Assembly: GCA_019359545.1 (NCBI GenBank)
Contig: JAHHHB010000019.1
Span: 24,215-88,214, forward strand
DNA length: 64,000 bases
Direction: 5' to 3'
Source of the DNA: Desmonostoc geniculatum HA4340-LM1
GTDB lineage: Bacteria; Cyanobacteriota; Cyanobacteriia; Cyanobacteriales; Nostocaceae
Positions 6,999 to 16,100 of this stretch are shown here, one piece after another (the stretch's first letter is position 1; the number at the start of each line of letters is the position of its first letter). The notes under the pieces were generated by a model that saw nothing but the letters and a program-made list of their open reading frames with translations, was not told the DNA's origin and searched no databases. A program made the position numbers and the translations under genes.

Positions 6999-7654
6999 AC
7001 ACCTTAACTGATCCGCAATTATTTCCTGGCAAGCCATTAGATACTCATCGGACCATTCCCTCAATAATTTTTACAGCTTCTTGTACTACAGCTGCTTCTA
7101 GAGAAGATATTGGTCGGAATTTAGTAGCTGCTTCGGAGATAACAACGAGTGGAGTTACCCCACCAGCAACTAGTTCTCCAGAAATAACACAGAAAGCCGT
7201 TAATGATCTGAGAAGATTGAGTGGATTAACCTGGGATCAACTTGCCAAGCTTTTCAATGTTTCACGTAGAAGTCTTCATTCTTGGGCAAGTGGAGAGCGG
7301 CTAAAACCCTTTAACGAAGAGACCTTAAATCGACTTTTAGGTACTATTCAGTACATTGATCGAGGAAGTGCAAGCCTCAATCGCAGTCTCTTGCTACAAC
7401 CTGGTAGTGATGGTAGACCTCTTCTTGATTTATTGGTGGTAGGTAAATACGAAGAAATTAAACAAATTCTTGGTTCTGGTAATGCTCCGACAAAACTAAA
7501 GTTAGGTGCGTTATCTGAAGAAGAACGTAGACTAAGAATGCCTTTACCCCCTGATGTTCTAGCCAATCCTCTGCCGGATGTTAGCTATCACCAGTCTGGA
7601 AGATCCAGACCTGCAAGAGCAGCAAGGAGTCGAAAGAATAGTAGTGGTCAATGA
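6995..7654 (+). CDS. Helix-turn-helix protein of the TIGR04255 operon
   Basis: The 219-residue protein has a low-complexity N-terminus, then an HTH at about residues 65-110. The sequence L-R-R-L-S-G-L-T-W-D-Q-L-A-K-L-F-N-V-S-R contains the two helices, and R-S-L-H-S-W-A-S-G places the recognition helix. This is of XRE/Cro type. The C-terminal half is unrecognised and ends in a basic R-S-R-P-A-R-A-A-R-S-R tail. Its ATG overlaps the stop of the TIGR04255 gene. It may be the DNA-binding regulator of the operon or the antitoxin-like half of a pair. The next gene starts inside its last 77 bp in another frame. Confidence 0.7.
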   Translation: MNTLTDPQLFPGKPLDTHRTIPSIIFTASCTTAASREDIGRNLVAASEITTSGVTPPATSSPEITQKAVNDLRRLSGLTWDQLAKLFNVSRRSLHSWASGERLKPFNEETLNRLLGTIQYIDRGSASLNRSLLLQPGSDGRPLLDLLVVGKYEEIKQILGSGNAPTKLKLGALSEEERRLRMPLPPDVLANPLPDVSYHQSGRSRPARAARSRKNSSGQ

Positions 7655-8241
7655 ACACAACTTTTCGATTCAAAAAATAGATGCTGCTCTCAAAGAGTGG
7701 CGTCAGGGTGATTGTGTGCTGGGGGAACATTGGTTTGTCCAACACTTTAATCCTCAATGCCCTCTGACCTAAGATTCTGCTGATGTTGTACAAGAAGAAA
7801 CTGACCTCTCAGAATCAGAAGTCCAGGGATTTGTTGTAGTTTCGCAAACGTGCGATATTGTTCCACAGCCTTCGCGTTCTTGTATTGATCGTCCATTCGT
7901 TGAGATAGTACCTCTCATAAAAATTAGCAGGCAATTCTTGGACAAAGTTAAGTTTCAGGGGAGTGAGGAGCAATTCCTAGATGAAGTGCAAAAAGGTAGA
8001 CGAACTCAATTTGTATACATCCCTGGAGTTGCAAAACTTTATCTGATTGCTGATCTTGACTGTGTAATGACAGTAGAAAAGGCTGTTATTGGTGAATGGG
8101 AACGTGTTCCTGGATGCCAAAATGATCAACAAATCAGAACACTGGGGCAGGCATTAGCTCGGAAACGAGTTCGATTTGCTTTTCCTGATGATTTCAATCA
8201 ATTTGTCAGAAAGCTTCAACAGCGGATTCAAGATAAACACG

Positions 8242-9806
8242 TGAACTACCTACACTGACCTTGCGGTACAGTGTAGGCTTCCCAATTCATTGGGGATTGC
8301 CTCGACCTGAGTAGATTTTTTACGTCCCGAAGATTTTGGTCTTACATCCCCTCCAAGGGCAGAAGCGCTAGTTCCTAACGCCCAAATCCGCAAACCTTCA
8401 TTTCTAATATTTATTGCAGCATTGATATCTCTATCATGTGTTTGGAGGCAGTGTGGACAATCTACAAACCTGACACCCAATGAATCATAACCATGCTGCA
8501 ACATTGGGATTGGTAGCAGAGTCTCACTACAAAGCTGTGATGATGGGAAGAAACGACCTATTTCTATATAGATATGACCAAACTTTTCAGCTTTGTATTT
8601 CAACATAGTTTGAAACATTCCCCATCCTTGGTCTGATATTGATTTTGCCAAGTTAGGATTTTTAACCATGTTTTTAACTGCCAAATCTTCTACACAAATA
8701 ACTTGGTTTTCGTATGCTATTTTGCGAGATAGCTTGTGTATAAAATCTTCACGAACTCTAGCTATTTTGCTAGAAACTTTTGCAACTAAATTTTGAGCTT
8801 TACAACGTTTATTAGAAGTCTTGTCTGTCTTCTTAGCTAATTTTTTCTGTTTACGCTTTCTATTCTTTTCCAGCTTGGCTAATTGGTTTTTGGGAAGGTC
8901 ATATTTTGAACCTTCCGAGGTTATAGCAAAGCTTTTCAAGCCTAAATCAACTCCAATAGCTTCTCTAATTGCAACTACTGGATTATCATTTTGGTTAAAA
9001 AGAATAGAAGCATAATACCTACCGTCTGCACTTCTCGATATAGTTACAGTCGTGAATTTGCCTGATGGTAGTTGCTTGTGAAACACGGTTTTCATCAAAC
9101 CCAAAATGCCAGGAAACTTAATCACAGAATCTTGTGGAATTAGTTTCACGTTTTGGGGATATTGAATCGATTGTTTACCATGCTTAGATTTAAAGTTAGG
9201 GTATTTAGCACGTCCTTCAAAGAAGTTGACAAATGCACTTGAGAGGTTGAATGTGACCCGTTGTAGAACTTGACTATAAGCAAGTCCCAACCATTCATAT
9301 TCTTTCTTTAACCCAGGAAGCAATTTGTCCATCGCTGCCTTTGAAAGACCTTTTCCTGTTTCTTTATACACGGTAGTAGTGGCATTAAGCATATAGTTCC
9401 ACAACCATCGAGTATTTCCAAAACACTGAGCTAGATAAGTTTCTTGCTCGTCAGTCGGATAAATTCTAACTTTAACTGCTCTATACATGGTGAGACCACT
9501 TGGCGGTGTCGGCTTCCGTCCCGCCAAAGTGGCGTTAGCGCAGCGGTAGCGTTAGCGAAGCGTTAGCGACGAAGGAGCGTCGGAACGAGCGTCACCCGAA
9601 GGGTATCGACCTTACCGTATTCACTTATTAATGGTAACATAGTTGAAAATGTCGCAACTTAAAACAAATATTTTGTTCGTTTCGTCGTTGTGGTCTTCCC
9701 GGTTTTCGCTGCGCTCAAATAAGGTCAGACCACACTCCTCAACTCACGCGCAATTCATCTCACACTTCCGCTTTGCGGTAAGATGTGAGCCTTCTTGCTG
9801 TTCAAG
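8242..9806 (-). mobile_element. IS605-type TnpB-only insertion element
   Basis: A 1565-bp element carrying tnpB but no tnpA. Both ends have subterminal hairpins: CTACACTG...CAGTGTAG at 8250-8276 (3' end relative to tnpB) and CTCACA...TGTGAG at 9759-9789 (5' end). The boundaries come from restoring the interrupted host frame. On the minus strand the 5' flank then ends in TTTTTAC, like the TTAC target of IS608, and there is no target duplication, as expected for Y1-transposase elements. Between 9528 and 9650 it carries GTTAGCGNAGCG short repeats. Without tnpA it would need TnpA supplied in trans. Confidence 0.8.
8250..9488 (-). CDS. tnpB: TnpB RNA-guided nuclease / IS605 OrfB
   Basis: The 412-residue frame starts at ATG 9488 (M-Y-R-A-V-K-V-R-I-Y-P-T); a TTG at 9527 would add 13 residues and is less likely. 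The RuvC acidic residues are present: D181 in G-V-D-L-G, E267 in C-V-E-D-L, and the T-H-D-R-D-I-N-A motif near 351-357. The zinc finger is degenerate: the first CxxC reads C320-S-E-T, leaving C344-x-x-C347 as the only intact pair. The stop codon lies inside the element's right-end hairpin, the usual overlap between tnpB and its omega (guide) RNA. The guide would match the host flank from 8241 downward. Confidence 0.88.
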   Translation of the reverse strand: MYRAVKVRIYPTDEQETYLAQCFGNTRWLWNYMLNATTTVYKETGKGLSKAAMDKLLPGLKKEYEWLGLAYSQVLQRVTFNLSSAFVNFFEGRAKYPNFKSKHGKQSIQYPQNVKLIPQDSVIKFPGILGLMKTVFHKQLPSGKFTTVTISRSADGRYYASILFNQNDNPVVAIREAIGVDLGLKSFAITSEGSKYDLPKNQLAKLEKNRKRKQKKLAKKTDKTSNKRCKAQNLVAKVSSKIARVREDFIHKLSRKIAYENQVICVEDLAVKNMVKNPNLAKSISDQGWGMFQTMLKYKAEKFGHIYIEIGRFFPSSQLCSETLLPIPMLQHGYDSLGVRFVDCPHCLQTHDRDINAAINIRNEGLRIWALGTSASALGGDVRPKSSGRKKSTQVEAIPNELGSLHCTARSV

Positions 9807-10079
9807 GTAAAAACAGTATTGAAGGAGAAGCCCTTCGCGCCTTACGCGAAATTAGAGTTCGTGCAGAACCTTCTTGGAATGCGCCAGAAGTTCAATTGAT
9901 GTTCTTGTTTATTCGTCATGAAGAACAGATTAACTTTCAAAAAGTGGAATGGGTTGAACTTCGCAATCAGTGGTTAAAATTACTCCCTGAATCTGGACGC
10001 TTTAAGGCTGATGGTATAGTAACATCTCTCGAAGATATGACAGCGAAGGATTATGTTGAGAGCGATCCACTTGATCTGA

Positions 10080-11516
10080 ATCACTTATCCTCGTAAAGTA
10101 CAGAATTACGATTCTACACTCACTCCTGAAGAAATCACCCGTCAGCTAAAATTTCTTGAGGCAGATAGACTTTATCTCGCCGGACAAATCCCAGAGGCAG
10201 AAAAAATTTACCGCGAGGTAAAAGAACCTTTTGCCAAAACAAGCATACCCGAAGAACGTAAATCAGCCATACTTGACCCCACGCAACTATCCCCAGGAGG
10301 TAAGGTATACTGGCGAGAATCAGAAGCGGGGATAGCAAATAAGTTACAAACAAGAACGGTTATACCTCTGCAACTATTAGTTGAGCAATATCCAGAATTT
10401 ATCCCTGGTCATATCCGATATGCTGAAGTATTGAAACAATACGATCGCCCCAAAGAAGCGTTAGATATATTAGAAAGAGCATCTTCACTGTATCCAAACC
10501 AAGCAGAATTGATTAAAGCTAAAGTCACTGCCTTGGCTAGTGAGAAAAAATGGATGGAAGCATCTTTGGCGGCGCGTCAATTTGCCATTCTCAACCCTGA
10601 AAATCCCCAAGCGGCTGAATTTACAAACTTAGCAGAAGAAAATCTTAAACGTTACAAAAGACATATCCAAGCAGAAATTCGAGGCAACGTCATCGGTAAT
10701 ATTATTACAGGTGCATTAGGTTACGCCCTTACTGGCAGTCTGCTTGGGCCATTTTCCGCCATTGATTCTACCATCGTTCTGCTGCAAGGTGAAAGAGCCA
10801 TAGGTGAGTCCGTAGCCAAAGAGGCAAAAAAACAGTTGAATGTCATTACAGACGAAACTGTTTTGGCATACGTCAACGAAATCGGACAGAAATTAGCCAA
10901 AGTAACTGGACGTGAAGAATTTAAATACGAATTTTTTGTGATTCCAGAGGAAAGCCTCAACGCCTTTGCATTACCTGGGGGTAAGATCTTTATTAATGCA
11001 GGTGCGATCGCCAAGACAAATTCCGAAGCAGAATTAGCCGGATTAATTGGACATGAATTATCCCATGTCGTTTTATCTCACGGTTTTCAATTAGTCACCC
11101 AAGGCAACTTAATCTCTAACGTTACTCAATATCTACCTCTGGGCGGCACCATTGGTCAACTGTTTGCACTCAGTTACAGCCGCGACATGGAACGTCAAGC
11201 AGATACACTCGGCACACGCCTAATTGTAGCCACTGGCTACGCTGCTGATGGTTTACGTAACTTAATGGTGACACTTGATAAACAGCAAAAAAATGCTCCT
11301 CCTAGTTGGTTGTCTTCTCATCCCGGCGGTGGTGAACGAGTTAGTGATTTAGAAAACCTGATTACCCGTAGTAGCTACAACCGTTACGCCTATGAAGGAG
11401 TTGGGCATCATACAGAAATTCAAGCACGGGTGAAAAATTTACTGCAAGAGAAAAAAGCAAGATACGAAAAAAATAGGTTTTTAATGAATCAAAAAATAGA
11501 ATTATTCGTCACTTAA
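10080..11516 (+). pseudogene. M48 family metallopeptidase lacking its 5' end
   Basis: The frame is open from 10080, just inside the 3' end of the broken operon gene, and codes for Q-N-Y-D-S-T-L-T-P-E-E-I-T-R-Q-L-K-F-L-E-A-D. There is no ATG or GTG before the first possible start, a TTG at 10431. The signal peptide expected for this family of cyanobacterial periplasmic proteins is absent. From 10431, a TPR-like segment is followed by a glycine-rich hydrophobic stretch (about 85-115) and an intact M48 core: H208-E-L-S-H212 with third zinc ligand E254 in S-R-D-M-E-R-Q-A-D. The protease core is undamaged, so a cytoplasmic remnant might be made from 10431. Loss of the 5' end by arrival of the TIGR04255 island is the simplest explanation. 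Confidence 0.7.
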
Positions 11517-11555
11517 ACTATCAATTCCGTAATTATTTATACTGGAGGATGATTT

Positions 11556-12335
11556 ATGTCATCAAAACTGCTGCGATTGATATCTTTGGGCAGTCTTGGC
11601 TTATCTTTGTGTCTGGGCAATTCCATAGCAATGGCACAATATGATGATTCAATTAGCGATGATGGTGTGGTAGTACCAACAGTGCCATCAGGCGGCACAT
11701 CTGCACCAGTACCAATAGACACATCTACAGGCATCCCAACATCACCTTCATCTGACACTGCAACTCGCTTTACCTGTCAGACTTACAATGGTCAGTACAC
11801 CGTGATGTATCAGCCACAAAGTCAACCAGGACAATTCTTTCCTTGGGCGGCACCTGCGACTTTGGGCGGTGGTTGGGATGCCGAAAAGCGTTGTGTAGCA
11901 ATTGCCAGTCGCTTGGAATTGTATCGCCCAGATGGCTTACAAGAACTCCAGACATCTGTACAAAATAACGAAAACATTGTCTGCGTGACAACTGAAGTTA
12001 ACCCAACTTGTAGAATTGTGTTGACAGTACCGCGTGGGAAAGATCCCGTTGTTATCCGCAATAGCATTTTTCAAAACTTGACTACTGCTGATAGCGGACA
12101 GCAAACTATCGCCGTTAACACTTATGGCGATCGCTCAGGCAGTGTATATAATTTAGGACGCACTCTTCTAGGCAGTGGCAATAATCGAGTTAGTTCATCT
12201 AGAGGTGGGATTAATCTCAAGCCTTTCCTCGATACCAAAGATGGTGGTACTGCTAGAAACCTCCGCAATGGAGTGGCGCTTCGTCGCCAGTCTGCGCCTA
12301 GTTCTGTTCGCTTAAATCCTGGTAATTTCCGCTAA
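11556..12335 (+). CDS. COP23 domain secreted protein
   Basis: The 259-residue protein has a clear signal peptide (hydrophobic L-R-L-I-S-L-G-S-L-G-L-S-L-C-L-G, cleavage after A-M-A), a Ser/Thr/Pro linker, then a domain at about 70-190. That domain reads R-F-T-C-Q-T-Y-N-G-Q-Y-T-V-M-Y, W-D-A-E-K-R-C, I-V-C-V-T and T-C-R-I-V-L-T. Four cysteines in this spacing characterise the cyanobacterial COP23 (circadian oscillating protein) family. A strong GGAGG (11544-11548) sits 7 bases before the ATG. The gene lies 39 bp after the truncated peptidase and may have shared its transcript. Function is unknown. Confidence 0.8.
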   Translation: MSSKLLRLISLGSLGLSLCLGNSIAMAQYDDSISDDGVVVPTVPSGGTSAPVPIDTSTGIPTSPSSDTATRFTCQTYNGQYTVMYQPQSQPGQFFPWAAPATLGGGWDAEKRCVAIASRLELYRPDGLQELQTSVQNNENIVCVTTEVNPTCRIVLTVPRGKDPVVIRNSIFQNLTTADSGQQTIAVNTYGDRSGSVYNLGRTLLGSGNNRVSSSRGGINLKPFLDTKDGGTARNLRNGVALRRQSAPSSVRLNPGNFR

Positions 12336-12467
12336 TTAATAGTTACGTTTTTAATGTTCAAACACCGTTAAGACCAAATTAGTATCAGACATTGTACTCT
12401 GTTAAAAATAGTCTCTGGTTTAGTTATATCGACCAGAGACTATTTATTTTACGGCGTTTATAAAAAC

Positions 12468-12661
12468 TTAGGACTTACGCACTGTACAAATTTATCGTGA
12501 TCTGTATTAACGATCTTGGGGTTGTTTCAGGCTTTTCTAAATTATCCTTATGATTGCCAACTAGGCCACCCTGTAGGGGCAATTCATGAATTGCCCCTAC
12601 GACAAATATGGTTTTTAATCTATCACATATTTGATGTTTATTGTCAATGCGTAAGTCCTAA
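12468..12661. mobile_element. MITE with 14-bp ends TTAGGACTTACGCA
   Basis: Perfect 14-bp terminal inverted repeats at 12468-12481 and 12648-12661. Inside is a 28-bp perfect palindrome at 12573-12600 with half site GTAGGGGCAATTCA; the same palindrome occurs at 54955-54982. No transposase. The ends match those of the element at 5743-5903. Confidence 0.75.
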
Positions 12662-13139
12662 AATACTACTTTTCACCTAGTCACCAGTCCCCAGTCCCCA
12701 GTCCCTTGTTTTACGTAAAGCCCCATCCAAAACAACAAAATAAATATATATCTGAGCGCAACTTCATGCCAAATATTTATTTTTTTAACCTTTTGCTAGC
12801 TGTTTCTTAAACTTATCGGGATAGGTTGAAGTTGATAAATACGAATTAATACCAGTAGAGCATGTAACTGTTTTGATTTATATACTTATTTTTTTCATGG
12901 CGATTTTGTCTTGCGTTCGTTCAAGCCGTGAAATAAGTTTTTGCATCCATCCTTTTGTAGTTATGCGAGGCGATCGCCCCACTAATGAGTCTAATCGCTC
13001 TGGTGGAGATGGCGATCGCTTTTGGACTGGCACGAAGTACGACCAACTACCAATGGCGAAGGTAGCGATACTCAACAGATATTCCCAAGGGAATTAAGCA
13101 TTTTGGGCATCATCATTAATCGATCAAGGAGTCTTAGAT
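12662..13139. other. Leader of the first giant secreted-protein gene
   Basis: 478 bp with two HIP1 sites and short CCCCAGTCCC repeats near 12683. The reading frame at 12873-13097 lacks protein-like composition. AAGGAG at 13124-13129 serves as the ribosome binding site for the gene starting at 13140. Confidence 0.5.
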
Positions 13140-16100
13140 ATGGTACTTAATTCTGGCGACATTGCATTTGTAGGTATCAATACTGCGGGTGGACCCGATG
13201 ACTGGGTAGCTTTTGTGACGCTAACCGCCATTCCAGCAGGTACGGTCATCTATTTTACCGACAACGAACTGACAACAGGGACGGCAACAGCTTTTAACAC
13301 TGGTGAATCCTACAGCAAATGGACTGCTCCAACAGGCGGTGTTGCCGCAGGGACTATCGTCACTTTGACCAATTTTGATCTTGCTGGGGGTCCTGTTGCC
13401 AATGTAGGTACGGCTGCTGTAGTCACCTTCTCAGGGTCTAGCAATCGCGGCTTTAGCCAAACCGCCGACTCCCTATATGCCTATCTTGCCGCCAGTGATG
13501 CCACGGCAGACACGCCAACAACACAGCTGGCGCGAATTAATATTGGCAACGCAGAGGATGGTGTTGCACCTAACTCACTACCTGCTGACAGCCGTATAAC
13601 CTTTTTGACGGGGGAAGAATCAGCAGTCTATACCGGTCCTCGCACAGCAAATACCTTTGCCGAATTCAAGGCGATCGTTAACAACCCTGCTAATTGGACG
13701 CTGGCGACTGGGGCGACTTTGATTACAGCACTGAACCAAACTCCCTTCACGATCGATACAACCCCCACTGTCACAATTGCTGCCCAAGATGCCAATGCAG
13801 CTGAAGCTGGCACTGACCCTGGTATCTTCCGCATCTCTCGCACAGGCAGTACCACCAATGCCTTGACGGTAAATTACACCATTGCCACGGGTGCTGGACA
13901 AGCCACAAGCGCAGACTACACACCAACCCTAACAGGCACAGCAACCATCGCTGCCGGACAATCCTTTGTAGATATCATCATTACACCTGTGGATGATGGG
14001 ATAGTTGAAGGAACTGAAACCGTCAGTTTGACTCTGAATAGCAGCGCCGACTATACTCTGGGTACTGCTACTGCAACAGTGGCGATCGCTGACAATGATA
14101 CGGGTGTGACTTCCATCGATCTCTCCACCTATGTTCGTATCGGACGTTACGATCTACCCGAACCAACACGAACCAATCCGCCACTCAACAGCTTGCTGGC
14201 TCAAGAAGCCTCGGCAGTGACCTACAACAAAGATACCGACACGCTTTTTGTTGTCGGCGATGGCGGTAGAGCGATCGTGCAAGTATCGAAGACAGGACAA
14301 TTAATCGACTCAATGACGCTAGCTCTTGGCAGCAGTCCCCAAGGAACAGAATTCTACGATACAGAAGGACTTACCTATGTCGGTGACGGCAAGTTTGTCT
14401 TGATCGAGGAGCGAGAGAGACAGGCTAATTTGTTTACATATGTCCCAGGAACCACCCTTACCAGAAGTGATGTACAGACCGTAAAGCTCGGTACCACGGT
14501 CGGAAATATTGGGATTGAAGGTATCTCCTACGACCCACAGACTGGCGGCTTCATCGCAGTTAAGGAGATTACACCCGAAGGAATTTTTCAAACAAACATT
14601 GATTTTGCGGCGGGAACTGCAAGTAACGGTTCGCCCACCACAGTCAACTCTACCAACCTTTTCGATCCAGCTTTAGCTGGGCTGGCGGACTTCGCAGATG
14701 TTTTCGCATTGTCGAATGTATCAGCCTTGAACGGGCAACCCGACTCCAGCCACCTGCTGATTTTGAGCCAAGAATCAGGCCAGATCGTCAACATCGATCG
14801 CACTGGGAATATCTCTAGCTCATTAACCATCGTCTCCGATGCGGGTAATCCTTTGTCCGTTGTGGATCAGGGAAATGAAGGAATCACGGTGGACAAGGAT
14901 GGATTGATTTATGTCGTTAACGAAGGGGGCGGAGGCGATCTCGATCACCCTCAACTTTGGGTATATGCACCGTCCTCATTTACCTATGCCAATCAAGCCC
15001 CTGTAGCCGTCAGCCTTGCGAATACCGTCACCAGCTTGTCAGAAAGCACCAGTACTGCAACTCCCTTTAAAGTCGCCAACATTATCGTCAGTGATGACGC
15101 TCTGGGAACAAATATCCTCAGCTTGACTGGTGCAGATGCCAGTTTCTTTGAGATTACGGGTAATGCTTTGTTCCTCAAAGCGGGAACTACCCTAGATTTT
15201 GAAACCAAGACCAGCTACAACGTCAGCGTTAACGTAAATGATACCACCGTTGGCAATAACCCAGATGCAACTACGGCATTTACCTTATCAGTCACCGATG
15301 TAAATGAGAATCCCACCACCAGCAGTATCTTCATCACTGAAGTAGCTCCTTGGAGCAGTGGCAACTCGCCCGTCGGTGCAGACTGGTTTGAGCTTACCAA
15401 CACTGGTACGAGCGCCGTGGATATCACGGGCTGGAAATTTGACGACAACTCCAATAGCTTTGCTGCATCTGTCGCCTTGAACGGTATTACCAGTATCGGC
15501 GCAGGTGAATCGGTAATCTTCATCGAAGGAGCTACCGTCAATCCTACTTTCCTATCCAACTGGTTCGGCGCAAACCCACCAGCCAGCTTGAAGATTGGCA
15601 ACTATTCAGGTTCAGGCGTGGGCTTGGGTACGGGTGGTGATGCCGTAAATATCTATAATTCCACTGGTGCTTTACAGGCTAATGTCGTCTTCGGAGCATC
15701 TCCAGCCGCAGCCCCATTTGCCACCTTCGACAATGCCGCCTTGTCGAACAATGCCACGATCGCAACACTAAGCGCTGTGGGAGTCAATGGCGGATTCGTA
15801 GCTGTAAATTCAAGCACGGAAATCGGCTCTCCTGGGACTATTGCCACGCCTCTACCCACAATTGCGATCGCCGCCCAAGATGCCAATGCAGCTGAAGCTG
15901 GCAATGACCCTGGCATCTTCCGGATCTCTCGCACAGGCAGCACCACCAATGCCCTGACGGTAAATTACACCATTGCCACGGGGGCTGGACAAGCCACAAG
16001 CGCAGACTATACACCAACCCTAACAGGCACAGCAACCATCGCTGCCGGACAATCCTTTGTAGATATCACCATTACACCTGTGGATGATACGACAATTGAA

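Larger units (their letters stand above)
7578..10096 (+). pseudogene. Third gene of the TIGR04255 operon, broken by a stop codon and a TnpB element
   Basis: One reading frame starts at ATG 7578 (or GTG 7644) and continues through TAA at 7770-7772 (P-L-T-stop-D-S-A-D) to 8240. It resumes after the TnpB element at about 9807 and ends at 10096. Removing 8242-9806 joins D-K-H to G-K-N-S-I-E-G-E-A-L in frame, which identifies the two pieces as one gene. The product has V-V-S-Q-T-C-D-I-V near the middle, an F-I/V-Y-I-P-G-V-A segment and L-R-A-L-R-E-I-R-V near the end; I know no function for it. Two independent lesions make it a pseudogene unless the stop is read through. The open frame 9785-10096 begins at a GTG inside the IS terminal hairpin and is probably not a native start. 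Confidence 0.8.

Noticed and set aside
12873..13097. 74-codon open frame on the + strand
   Set aside because: Rich in HIP1 sites, no family features, no ribosome site.
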